Source: Gemmatimonas sp. UBA7669 (GTDB taxonomy: Bacteria > Gemmatimonadota > Gemmatimonadetes > Gemmatimonadales > Gemmatimonadaceae). Taken from it: a DNA stretch of 64,000 nt. Where the stretch lies: positions 1-64,000 of the forward strand of contig NZ_DLHL01000016.1 in NCBI RefSeq assembly GCF_002483225.1, written 5' to 3'. The notes below the pieces were generated by a model. That model was given only the letters and a program-made list of their open reading frames with translations, was not told the DNA's origin and made no database searches. Positions 25,151 through 33,595 of this stretch are shown here, piece after piece (within the stretch, counting starts at the first letter, position 1; the number at the start of each line of letters is the position of its first letter). The translations under genes were made by a program, and so were the position numbers.

Positions 25151-26687
25151 TTCGAACGCAGGACTCGCGGCGCGCTTCCCCACCGACTTCCGATTCGGGG
25201 TGGCCACTTCAGCCTACCAGATTGAAGGTTCTCTCGAGGCCGATGGACGCGGCCCGTCCATCTGGGAGACGTTCGCCGCGCGACCAAACGCCATCGAACG
25301 TGGCGAGACGGCGGCCGTGGCCTGCGATCACTATCGCCGATGGGAGTCGGACGTCGAACTCATCTCATCGCTCGGCGTCGACAGCTATCGCTTCTCGATT
25401 GCGTGGCCGCGCGTCCAGCCTACCGGCAGTGGGCCGGTAAACGCGGCCGGACTCGATTTCTACGACCGCCTCGTCGATCGTCTCCTGCAGCGCGGACTGC
25501 GTCCGTTTCCCACGCTTTATCACTGGGATTTGCCACAGGCACTCGAAGATGCGGGGGGCTGGGCCGCACGTGACACCGCCGAGCGCTTTGCGGAGTACGC
25601 AGCCCTGGTCACCTCGCGGCTCAGTGATCGCGTGTCCGAGTGGTCGCTGTTCAACGAGCCATACATTTTCACCTCGCGCGGCTATCTGCTTGGCCGTTAT
25701 GCGCCGGGTCGTCGCAACCTGCGCAGCTTTCTGCGTTCCGTGCACACCGTGGTGCGCGCGCACGCGCTGGGCTATCGGGCGGTGAAGGCCGTGAACCCCG
25801 ATGTGGCCGTAGGATCAGTGTTTGCCATGGCGCCGGTCGAACCGGCCACGCCGTCACCGGTGGACATCGAAGCCGCGCGCTATGGCGACGCGCTGTTCAA
25901 TCGCATTTTTGTCGATCCGCTCATGCGCGGCGCCTACCCGCAGGCGTTCCTCGACAACATTCCCGCGCGAGCGCTCGACATCCAGCCCGGTGACATGGAG
26001 GCGGTGCACACCCCGCTCGACTTCATCGGCATCAATTGTTACTACCGGCTCATCATCAGTGCCGGTGAACACCTGCCCGACAACCTGCCGCTGCTGTTCT
26101 TCGGCCTGCGGGCGGATACCCGCGGCACCGGTGGACACGCGGACTTCACGGTCACGCAGGATTCGGTCACGCCGGTGCTTTCAGCGTTTGGTCGCAGCGA
26201 AGGTGAACGCACCGAGATGGGCTGGGAGATCTGGCCCCGGGCCCTGCACGACGTACTGACGGGGTTGTCCATTCAGTACCCCGGTCTGCCGCTGCATGTA
26301 TGTGAAAGCGGCTGTGCCTTTGCCGATGCACCGGGCGAGGACGGCGTGGTGCACGACGAGTCACGCATTGCCTATCATCGTGCACATCTGGCCGCCGTGG
26401 TCGATGCCCTGTCGGCTGGCGCCAACGTCCGCAGTTATCACGCGTGGAGCCTGTACGACAACTTCGAGTGGGCCAGCGGCTATCGTCCGCGCTTCGGCAT
26501 CGTGCACGTGAACTACAAGACGCAGCAGCGCACCCTCAAGCGCAGTGCCGAGTGGTACCGGGAGTTCATTCGCTCCGCACACAGGACGCGCGCCGAGCGC
26601 CGTACGCCCGACACGCGTAAGGCCGACACACTCCCTGCCGTGGCCGTCGGCAACCCCGACGCCATCAGGCCCGCGACGCCAGCTTGA
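25143..26687 (+). CDS. Family 1 glycoside hydrolase (beta-glucosidase type)
   Basis: 514 residues. GH1 blocks are FRFGVATSAYQIEG, YHWDLPQALEDAGGW, the acid/base residue E172 in LFNEPYIF, IGINCYYR, and HAWSLYDNFEWASGYRPRFG near the end. The nucleophile region, normally TENG, reads CESG with E388 retained, so activity is likely but the aglycone or sugar specificity may differ. There is no signal peptide, so it is cytoplasmic, consistent with uptake by the preceding symporter. GTG 25143 overlaps the symporter stop. About 40 C-terminal residues are charged and Pro-rich, beyond the usual domain end. The 3' end overlaps the opposing SMR gene by 23 bases. Confidence 0.93.
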   Translation: MTDSNAGLAARFPTDFRFGVATSAYQIEGSLEADGRGPSIWETFAARPNAIERGETAAVACDHYRRWESDVELISSLGVDSYRFSIAWPRVQPTGSGPVNAAGLDFYDRLVDRLLQRGLRPFPTLYHWDLPQALEDAGGWAARDTAERFAEYAALVTSRLSDRVSEWSLFNEPYIFTSRGYLLGRYAPGRRNLRSFLRSVHTVVRAHALGYRAVKAVNPDVAVGSVFAMAPVEPATPSPVDIEAARYGDALFNRIFVDPLMRGAYPQAFLDNIPARALDIQPGDMEAVHTPLDFIGINCYYRLIISAGEHLPDNLPLLFFGLRADTRGTGGHADFTVTQDSVTPVLSAFGRSEGERTEMGWEIWPRALHDVLTGLSIQYPGLPLHVCESGCAFADAPGEDGVVHDESRIAYHRAHLAAVVDALSAGANVRSYHAWSLYDNFEWASGYRPRFGIVHVNYKTQQRTLKRSAEWYREFIRSAHRTRAERRTPDTRKADTLPAVAVGNPDAIRPATPA

Positions 26688-27000
26688 GTCCCACGATGCC
26701 GCACACGATGAGCAGGATGCTCAGCACGCGGCCCAGATCACGCGATTCACCGAAGTACAGCACCCCCACGATGGCCGTGCCCACGGCGCCAATCCCGGTC
26801 CATACGGCATAGCCCGTACCCACGGGCAACACCTTGAGCGCCTGCGCGAGTCCGTAGAAGCTGGCAATCATGGCCACCACCGTAAATGCCGCCACATCGG
26901 GCTTGCGAAAGCCGTTGCTCTGCTTGAGGCCGATGGCCCACACCACCTCGAGCACACCGGCTACCAGCAGCCAGAGCCACGCGCGCGTTTCCACACTCAT
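26665..27000 (-). CDS. SugE/Gdx-type small multidrug resistance exporter
   Basis: 111 residues with four transmembrane helices, the SMR length. WAIGLKQSNGF in helix 1 and VGTGYAVWTGIGAVGTAIVG in helix 3 are those of the SugE/Gdx subgroup, which exports guanidinium or quaternary ammonium as an antiparallel dimer in exchange for protons. The helix-1 glutamate in GVLEVVWAIG is the proton/substrate site. It is the last gene of a tight unit, 31 bases after a small membrane protein. No guanidine riboswitch is recognisable in that short gap. Confidence 0.92.
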   Translation of the reverse strand: MSVETRAWLWLLVAGVLEVVWAIGLKQSNGFRKPDVAAFTVVAMIASFYGLAQALKVLPVGTGYAVWTGIGAVGTAIVGVLYFGESRDLGRVLSILLIVCGIVGLKLASRA

Positions 27001-27031
27001 GCGCGACGGCTCCACAGCGTCCACGCAGTCA

Positions 27032-27400
27032 TCAGCGCAATCCCCGCGGAATCTCTTCGCCCATCTCGCGCGGGTTGGGGAGACTGGTTGGTGTTTCCGG
27101 TCCACGCAGGTCGCCGCAGCGATCGATGGCGGTCTTGGAGCCGGCATCGACGGTGTCCGGCAGGGGCAGACGATCCACGCGCATGCTGTCCTGCCGATCA
27201 CGCGCCTGCGCGTAGTAGCCCGTACACAGCGTGCGCAGTTTGTCGATACGCGCCAGGCGTTCCACGCCAGCATCGGCGGCACGGCTGAACCACCACCACG
27301 CCCCCGCACCCACGAGCACCGTGATCAACAGCGACAGCAGGGCCGCGGTGCGCGGTGCTTCGGGGTTGGGCGTGCTGCCCGAGCTCGTTGCGTTGCTCAT
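27032..27400 (-). CDS. Small single-helix membrane protein of unknown function
   Basis: 122 residues. One membrane helix (AALLSLLITVLVGAGAWWWF) near the N-terminus is followed by a hydrophilic domain with two cysteines (LCTGYYAQARDRQDS and DRCGDLRGPE) that could form a disulfide outside the membrane. The start overlaps the stop of the PLP enzyme (ATGA), and the SMR gene follows at once. No family is recognised. Confidence 0.7.
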   Translation of the reverse strand: MSNATSSGSTPNPEAPRTAALLSLLITVLVGAGAWWWFSRAADAGVERLARIDKLRTLCTGYYAQARDRQDSMRVDRLPLPDTVDAGSKTAIDRCGDLRGPETPTSLPNPREMGEEIPRGLR

Positions 27401-28560
27401 GCTGCGGCCGTCGACAGGGCCGACGTCAACGCGGCGCCGATGTCCTGCAGCAGGTCGTCCGCATCTTCGAGGCCTATGCTGAGGCGCACAAACCCCTCGG
27501 GTACCACATCACCGCCCCACCGCGCGCGTCGTTCAGCACTGGTGTGCAGTCCGCCAAAACTTGTGGCTTCATACACCAGCGTCGACGCCGCAAAGAAACG
27601 TTCCACCGCGGCCGCACTCGGCAGCGTGAAGCTGATCACGCCGCCAAAGCCCGACATCTGCCGCTTGGCCACCGCGTGCGAGGGATCGCTCGGCAATCCC
27701 GGATAACGCACGCCCGTGACACCAGGCTGCGAGGCCAACAGCTCCGCTACACGCTGCGCCGTGGCGCACTGCCGCATGAGTCGCACATGCAGCGTGCCCA
27801 GCGAACGGTGGGCGAGCCAGGCTTCCATGGGTCCGGGAATGACGCCCAGTCGCGTGCGCCAGGTGCGAATGGATTCCACCAGCGACACATCGCGCACCGC
27901 CACATGCCCCAGCACGATGTCGGCATGACCGGTCATGGCCTTCGTGTCGCTGACCACGCACACGTCGGCACCGAGCGCCAGCGGCTGCTGCAGCAGCGGG
28001 GTGGCCGTGGTGTTGTCCACCACCAGAAGGGCACCCGCCGCGTGCGCCGCATCGGCCAGCGCCGCAATATCGCACACGTCGAGCCCGGGGTTGGTTGGTG
28101 TCTCCAGCCACACCAGTTTCACACGACCGCTGTGCGCGCGCACGGCATCCACAAGCGCCGTGCCGCTGGTGGGAGCCTGCACCACCTGCACGCCCTGCGC
28201 GGCCACCCACCCGCCGGCGAATTCCTGCGTGGCCAGCACCCGCGTGGTGTAGTACGACTCCTCGGGCATGATGAGCAGACTGCCTGGCGTCAGCAGGGTG
28301 GCCAATACGGCGCTGCTGGCGGCCATGCCGCTCGGGAACAGCACACAGGGGCCGCCCTCGAGCTCAGCGAGCGCCTGCTCGTAGGCCGACCACGTGGGGT
28401 TGTCGAAGCGTCCGTACGTGAACGCCGACTGCGAAGGATCGCCAGGCGCGTGAAACGGCGCGGCGAACACGGGGCCGGGCATGTACGGCGCGCCCGCGGT
28501 GGCCTTCGGCAAACCCGCGCGCACGACCCGCGTGGCGTCCTGCCACGCGCGCGACGTCAC
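27397..28560 (-). CDS. Cys/Met metabolism PLP-dependent enzyme (cystathionine synthase/lyase family)
   Basis: 387 residues of fold-type I. FTYGRFDNPTWSAYEQALAE, FPSGMAASSAVL, WLETPTNPGLDVCDI and VVDNTTATPLLQQPL are family blocks. The PLP lysine lies in SDTKAMTGHADIVLG, where the usual Tyr after the lysine is Ala. The region GGVISFTLPS and SFGGLHTSAERRA is also conserved. The reaction could be cystathionine gamma-synthase, gamma-lyase or O-acetylhomoserine sulfhydrylase type; sequence alone does not decide. It overlaps both the upstream trm112 gene and the downstream membrane gene, so it is cotranscribed with them. Confidence 0.9.
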   Translation of the reverse strand: MTSRAWQDATRVVRAGLPKATAGAPYMPGPVFAAPFHAPGDPSQSAFTYGRFDNPTWSAYEQALAELEGGPCVLFPSGMAASSAVLATLLTPGSLLIMPEESYYTTRVLATQEFAGGWVAAQGVQVVQAPTSGTALVDAVRAHSGRVKLVWLETPTNPGLDVCDIAALADAAHAAGALLVVDNTTATPLLQQPLALGADVCVVSDTKAMTGHADIVLGHVAVRDVSLVESIRTWRTRLGVIPGPMEAWLAHRSLGTLHVRLMRQCATAQRVAELLASQPGVTGVRYPGLPSDPSHAVAKRQMSGFGGVISFTLPSAAAVERFFAASTLVYEATSFGGLHTSAERRARWGGDVVPEGFVRLSIGLEDADDLLQDIGAALTSALSTAAA

Positions 28561-28757
28561 GGCGTGGGCTCCGGATAGCGCGTCTCGTCGAGTGGCTGCG
28601 CCTCGTCGATGAGCATGACGGGAATGCCGTCGTCAACGCGATACATCACGCGACAGTTGCGGCACACCAGGACTTCGTCGGGGCTCGTGAAGTGCGACAG
28701 ACTGCCCTTGCACTGCGGGCAGACCAGAATCGCGAGCAGCTCGGGAGCAAGACTCAT
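28557..28757 (-). CDS. Trm112-like zinc-ribbon protein
   Basis: 66 residues. LLAILVCPQCKG and VLVCRNCRVMYRVDDGIPVM match the Trm112/YcaR family, a small zinc ribbon with two CxxC pairs. In eukaryotes Trm112 activates methyltransferases; bacterial members are often beside methyltransferase or lipid A genes. Here it opens the operon with the PLP enzyme, overlapping it by four bases. Confidence 0.88.
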   Translation of the reverse strand: MSLAPELLAILVCPQCKGSLSHFTSPDEVLVCRNCRVMYRVDDGIPVMLIDEAQPLDETRYPEPTP

Positions 28758-28842
28758 GAGACGAGCGGGTGAATGGAAAGATCAGGGCGGCGGCGTGTCA
28801 CGGTGGTGACCACGGTGCGAGGACGGTGTTGCGCTGACCGCG

Positions 28843-29379
28843 CTACGGCGAAGGACGGTGATAGCGCGGCGCCGACTCGGTAAAGGCCAGCCTCGGACCA
28901 CCGAGCAACTCCACACAGTAGGGCATGGCCGACCAGATGGCACCCAGGCACTCGGCAATGGCCCCGGGCTTGCCCGGCAGGTTGATGATGAGCGACGAGC
29001 CGCGTGTGCCGGCCAACTGGCGGGACAGGATGGCCGTGGGCACCGAACGCAGCGACACCGCGCGCATCTGCTCGCCAAAGCCTGGCAGCACCCGATCGCA
29101 CACCGCCATCGTGGCCTCGGGCGTTACGTCGCGCGGCGCGGGGCCGGTGCCCCCGGTGGTCACGATGATGGGGCAGCGCTGCACATCAGCCAGTTCCACC
29201 AGCGCCGCTTCAATGCGCGGCTGCTCATCGGGCACCAGGCGATACTCGGCGCGCCACGGCGTCGCCAGCCATTGCGTGAACACCTCGCGAATGGCGGGAC
29301 CTGACAGGTCTTCGTACACACCCGAAGTGGCGCGGTCCGAGACGGTCACAATGCCGATGGGCAGCAGGCTGGACTCCAT
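28843..29379 (-). CDS. mogA: Molybdopterin adenylyltransferase (MogA/MoaB type)
   Basis: 178 residues. PIGIVTVSDRATSGVYEDLS, IVTTGGTGPAPRDVTPEAT and SSLIINLPGKPGAIAECL are the diagnostic MogA/MoaB blocks. The enzyme adenylates molybdopterin before molybdate insertion during cofactor synthesis. The C-terminal ending (LGGPRLAFTE) resembles MogA more than short MoaB. It is 85 bases from trm112 on the same strand and may share a transcript. No other molybdenum cofactor gene is in the window. Confidence 0.9.
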   Translation of the reverse strand: MESSLLPIGIVTVSDRATSGVYEDLSGPAIREVFTQWLATPWRAEYRLVPDEQPRIEAALVELADVQRCPIIVTTGGTGPAPRDVTPEATMAVCDRVLPGFGEQMRAVSLRSVPTAILSRQLAGTRGSSLIINLPGKPGAIAECLGAIWSAMPYCVELLGGPRLAFTESAPRYHRPSP

Positions 29380-29439
29380 GCCTGCAATCTAGCGCCATCG
29401 GCGGCGCCGTCACCCGTTGCTCAGCGTGGCCCGCGTAGC

Positions 29440-32400
29440 TCAGCGTGCCGCGTCGAGGGCCATGCGCGTGGCGCGACGGGTCGCGGCAGTCAGCGGATCG
29501 TCGGCCGACCAGTATTGCAGCAGCAATCGCCGACTGGCGGCGGCGGCCTCGCGCTGCCCCAGTCGCTCCTCCAGTTCGGCGCGACGCGGCAGCGAGCGCA
29601 CGTACATGGCCAGACCGGGCTCCACGGTCCCCATGTTGAACGCCCGGGGGTCCATCGCCTGCCAGTGCGCCAACGCCTCGCCGGGTTCACCGAGCGCCAA
29701 CAGGACCTCGACTCGCTGCAGGGTGCGGAGGCCTGCCAGGCCAAAGTTGCTGTAACGCACCCGCGACACGTCGCTGAAGCTTTGCCGGATTCTGCGCGCG
29801 GCGACCGTGTCTCCACGTTGCAGCGCCATGGCCGCCCGAACCTCGGGGTAGGCCGTGGTATCGGGCTGGCTCTTGAGCAGCAGCGCGGCGTGCACCGTGT
29901 CCTGGGTGAGCATATAAGCCGCCAGCGCCGGTCCCTGATACAGTTGATTCTCGATTTGCCGGTATGACGCGATCTGTTTCGTGACCTGCGCCAGCGACCG
30001 CCGCTGTGCCGCGTCGAGCGGCTCGCCCATGCCCGCGCGGAGCAGGGTGTGCCACCAGGGCAGCAGCGTGTCCATGAGTGTGACTGGCTTTTTGAGGTCA
30101 CCACGCCACGCGGCCATGACACGCGCCAGCAGCTCGCTATCGCCCAGCCCCGCCGCGGACGACGCCGCGATGCCCATGACCCAGTGCCTGTTGCCACGGG
30201 CGCCAGGTGACCACGACAGGCCTTGCGACAGAGCGGCCTGCAGGTGCGCGCGGGCACTGTCACTGCTCCGCGATGGCGACACGGACAGGAAGTCGAAGAA
30301 GCTGGCGCGCAGGGCGATGCCCTCCGACGGGGTCACGCCCAGTTGCCGCGCGGCCTCGCGCATGACGAGGGCCGCCGAGTCCGGTCGTCCGACCATGGCA
30401 AGCGCCTCGCCCACCGCGGCCCATGCGTGCAGCGCATGCGGGTCGACATTGCGCCATTGTGTGGCCACGCTGAGCTGCTGCCGGGCACTGGCCTGTTGCG
30501 CCGCGCTGCGCCGCGCCGTGTCGGGGAGCTGGCTGTCCGCGAGCACTCGTCCATCCACCATGTACCACCGTGTCGCACGCTGCGCGAACTGTCGGTGCAG
30601 TTCGACCAGATGGGAATAGGCGAGATGAAACGATGGATCGAGCTGCAGCGCGCGTTCGAAGCCCATCTTGGCGCTCGTCATGAGCGAGGCGAAGCCCGAC
30701 GCGTTCTGTGTGCCGTAGTGCCATTGCCCATCGGCGAGACCGTACCACGCATCGGCCGAGGTGGAATCGAGGGCCACGGCCTGGCTGTAGGCGGCGATGG
30801 CCGCGCGAAAATCGCTGTCCTTCTGCGCCTGCTCGCGGCCGGTGAGTGCAGACCACAACCAGCGATGCGCCTCGACCAGGTGACGGTCGCGAGGAGGGAG
30901 CCGCGCGGCGTAGCGCACCGCGATCTCAGCGCTGGACGGTGAGGAATCGGTGAGACCGTTCCAGCCGCGCGTGATGCCACGCTTGTACCACGCGAGTGCG
31001 AAGGTGCTGTCCAGTACCACCGCGTCGCTGAACGCCGAGTCGGCTCGCAGCAGCTCCCAGCGATTGAGCGCCCGCAATCCCTCGAGGTAGCGACGATAGG
31101 CCGCCAGATTGGTGGTGGTCGCTGCCGTGAGCGAAACGGGCGTGGCCCCGCTGGGCAGTTCGAGCAGTGAGGTGGCGAGTTGATCGAAGGCGCGGCGCGG
31201 ATCGTCACCACGCGCCAGCGTGACCTGGGCGGTGCGCGGCGTACTCTGGCGACCGACATAGTGCCGCGCCACGACGACCAGCGAGTCACCAATGGGTGAG
31301 ATCTGACCCAGCACAAACGCGCCGGCATGCACCGTGGCCGCCAGATCCTGTGCCTGCGACAGACTTACCCGCACGTCACTCAGTTGTCGCTCAGCCAGCA
31401 CGTCGAGCGTGCGTTCATAGTCGGTGACTTCGAGATCACGCCACTGACTGAGCGAGAGGGTCAGCATGTTGACCGCGCCTTCCCGCAGCCAGGCGAGATC
31501 CGCTTGTCCGGCGGGCACGTCGAAGGGCAGCACCAGCAGACCACGCGCCGGCGCGGACGCGGACGCTGTGCGCCACCACATCGCCGCGCCGGTGGCGCAA
31601 ACCAGAACCACGGCGAGCGCCGCCAGGACTTGCCGATTGCGTGTGCTGCGCCGATGCGTGCCATCGCGCTGCGTACTATCGCGGCGGTCGCCATCACGTC
31701 GCATGGCACGGAGTCGCTGACTCACCGGATCACTGCCGCTTTCACTGCCGCCCACACTGTCGGACTCACGCGAATCCACGGCGCGCCGCAGCACCTTGCG
31801 CATGCTGCGGGCGTCCGGCCATCGGGCACTTACGTCCTTGGCCAGTGCGCCATCGATGGCGTCCGCATAGGCCTCGGCAAGCGCGGCCTCACCCGCGTCG
31901 GCATCGGGCGTCGACGCCTCAGCAGTCAGGGCATCACGCAGGGGAGGTGCGGCAGTGGTGAGCTGTTCCACCAGCATGGCCGCCGGATGCGCGGCCTTCA
32001 CTACGGGTCTGCCGGTCACCAGTTCGTAACCCACGAGCGCCAGCGAATAGAGATCACTGCGCCCGTCGAGTGTCCCCACCCCGTCGATCTGCTCGGGACT
32101 CATGTATCGTGGCGAGCCCACAATGAAGCCGGTGCCGGTGTGATGACTGGGCTGCGCGAGCGCACGCGCCACACCAAAATCGGCGAGCAATACGCGTCCC
32201 GTTTCGCGTTCCACCAGAATATTCTCGGGCTTCACATCGCGGTGCACGACGTCGCGGCGGTGCGCGGCTTCAAGCGCGCTGGCCAGATCACTCACCATTT
32301 CGAGGGCCCGCTCCACCGGAACCGGTCCCGTGCGGGTGATCAGCTCGCGCAGCGATTCCCCATCCACATACTCCATGGCAAACCAGAGAATGCCCTCGGC

Positions 32401-32703
32401 TTCTCCGGCCGCAAACACCGACACGATGTTGGGATGACGCAGGGCGGCCACCACCCGCGCTTCCTGCAGGAATCGCTCGCGCGCGGCGCGTCCGCCCAGA
32501 TGATCGGCGCGAATGACCTTGATGGCGACATCACGCTGCAGGGTATCGTCGTGGCCGAGATACACCGTGCCCATGCCGCCTTCACCAAGCACGTCGCGCA
32601 CACTGTAGCGACCAGCGAGGGCCGCGCGTACGCGCGCGATATCCGATGACGCCTCGTCAGGCTCGTGCTGCTCGTGGGCTTCGGCGGGGCCTGACGTGGT
32701 CAT
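29440..32703 (-). CDS. Membrane Ser/Thr protein kinase with TolB/FlgO-like and TPR sensor half
   Basis: 1087 residues. The kinase domain spans about 30-290: LGEGGMGTVYLGHDD, VAIKVIRADH, HRDVKPENILV, DFGVARAL and SPRYMSPEQ. A Ser/Arg-rich linker leads to one transmembrane helix at about 354-377. Outside the membrane, residues about 386-500 (LLVLPFDVPAGQADLAW to FVLGQISPIGDSLVVV) resemble the TolB/FlgO-like domain. A TPR-like helical array follows from about 534 (LAAYRRYLEGLRALNRW) to the end. It should sense envelope signals and phosphorylate cytoplasmic targets. Start at ATG 32703, before the kinase. The extracytoplasmic half looks related to that of the regulator at 48498-51005. Confidence 0.93.
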   Translation of the reverse strand: MTTSGPAEAHEQHEPDEASSDIARVRAALAGRYSVRDVLGEGGMGTVYLGHDDTLQRDVAIKVIRADHLGGRAARERFLQEARVVAALRHPNIVSVFAAGEAEGILWFAMEYVDGESLRELITRTGPVPVERALEMVSDLASALEAAHRRDVVHRDVKPENILVERETGRVLLADFGVARALAQPSHHTGTGFIVGSPRYMSPEQIDGVGTLDGRSDLYSLALVGYELVTGRPVVKAAHPAAMLVEQLTTAAPPLRDALTAEASTPDADAGEAALAEAYADAIDGALAKDVSARWPDARSMRKVLRRAVDSRESDSVGGSESGSDPVSQRLRAMRRDGDRRDSTQRDGTHRRSTRNRQVLAALAVVLVCATGAAMWWRTASASAPARGLLVLPFDVPAGQADLAWLREGAVNMLTLSLSQWRDLEVTDYERTLDVLAERQLSDVRVSLSQAQDLAATVHAGAFVLGQISPIGDSLVVVARHYVGRQSTPRTAQVTLARGDDPRRAFDQLATSLLELPSGATPVSLTAATTTNLAAYRRYLEGLRALNRWELLRADSAFSDAVVLDSTFALAWYKRGITRGWNGLTDSSPSSAEIAVRYAARLPPRDRHLVEAHRWLWSALTGREQAQKDSDFRAAIAAYSQAVALDSTSADAWYGLADGQWHYGTQNASGFASLMTSAKMGFERALQLDPSFHLAYSHLVELHRQFAQRATRWYMVDGRVLADSQLPDTARRSAAQQASARQQLSVATQWRNVDPHALHAWAAVGEALAMVGRPDSAALVMREAARQLGVTPSEGIALRASFFDFLSVSPSRSSDSARAHLQAALSQGLSWSPGARGNRHWVMGIAASSAAGLGDSELLARVMAAWRGDLKKPVTLMDTLLPWWHTLLRAGMGEPLDAAQRRSLAQVTKQIASYRQIENQLYQGPALAAYMLTQDTVHAALLLKSQPDTTAYPEVRAAMALQRGDTVAARRIRQSFSDVSRVRYSNFGLAGLRTLQRVEVLLALGEPGEALAHWQAMDPRAFNMGTVEPGLAMYVRSLPRRAELEERLGQREAAAASRRLLLQYWSADDPLTAATRRATRMALDAAR

Positions 32704-32867
32704 GCGCAAACGGCGAGAGAACGGGGAGACTCCAAGGTCGCCCAATTCTCGGCCGCCGCGCCGGCCCTACCAGTGCTTCGTGACCGACTGCCGCTGCACG
32801 CGGACCAACGGCCGGGCGGCCGCCGTGACTGACGGCCGGCCCGGGACCGATGGCTGTGTCAAGCCAC

Positions 32868-33449
32868 TCAGCGCGCGGTCATGCCCGGGCACTGGTCGGC
32901 GCCCACGGCGTCGGCCTTGCCATAACTCGAACGCAGCACCTGCGCGGGCTTGCCGTCACGGGCCGGTACGACGGTGAACATCGTCGCGTAGCTCGCGTCA
33001 CAGATGTCGGGCAGCTTGGGACCGCCGAGGGCATTGACGATGGCCGGCACGGTATTGGAGTGCCCAACCACGAGCACCACGCCACTCGCCTTCATGACCG
33101 CATCGGCCACGTTCTTCACGTGCGGCCCCTGCAGCGGGATGACCGTGGGCGTCACACCCACTCGCTTGGCCACCACCGCGGCCGTCTCCGGCGTGCGCTT
33201 GGTGGCCGACACCACGATGGTGCTAGGCGACAAATGTGCGAGCGCGCTGTCGAGCGCGTGGGCGCGGGCCACGCCCGCCTCGCTCAGCGAAGGATCGTTG
33301 GCGGGTGTGGGCTGCTTCTCGCCATGACGTACCACAATCACCAACGAGGGCTGCGCCTCGGCCGCATTGGGCGCAAGCGTGACAGTGGCCGTGAACAACG
33401 CGGCCAGGCCAGCGAACATCTTCAGGCAACGTGCAGGAACGAGGGCCAT
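32868..33449 (-). CDS. Exported histidine phosphatase family protein
   Basis: 193 residues. A signal peptide (FAGLAALFTATVTLAPNAAE) is followed by the catalytic IVVRHGEKQP of the histidine phosphatase superfamily and the second histidine in VVGHSNTVPAIVNAL. GAGG lies six bases before ATG 33449. A longer open frame to 33728 overlaps the divergent cytochrome gene and is not used. It is likely periplasmic; the substrate, a phosphoester or phosphoprotein, cannot be decided. It is unusually short for exported acid phosphatases and more like the SixA/phosphoglycerate mutase scale. Confidence 0.88.
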   Translation of the reverse strand: MALVPARCLKMFAGLAALFTATVTLAPNAAEAQPSLVIVVRHGEKQPTPANDPSLSEAGVARAHALDSALAHLSPSTIVVSATKRTPETAAVVAKRVGVTPTVIPLQGPHVKNVADAVMKASGVVLVVGHSNTVPAIVNALGGPKLPDICDASYATMFTVVPARDGKPAQVLRSSYGKADAVGADQCPGMTAR

Positions 33450-33595
33450 GGCATCCTCAAGGATGGGTGGGGTCAGGCGCTGGTGACGTATGAAGCGCCG
33501 TTCAGTTCGGAGATGGAATGTACCCGCCAAACGGTTGAGCGTGCGGACGTGGAACTTGCGCCGTATGTTCGGCGACATCCCCTCCCGGAGCCCGC

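Noticed and set aside
27001..27031. Guanidine riboswitch upstream of the SMR gene
   Set aside because: Only 31 bases separate it from the preceding gene, too short, and no conserved loop is present.
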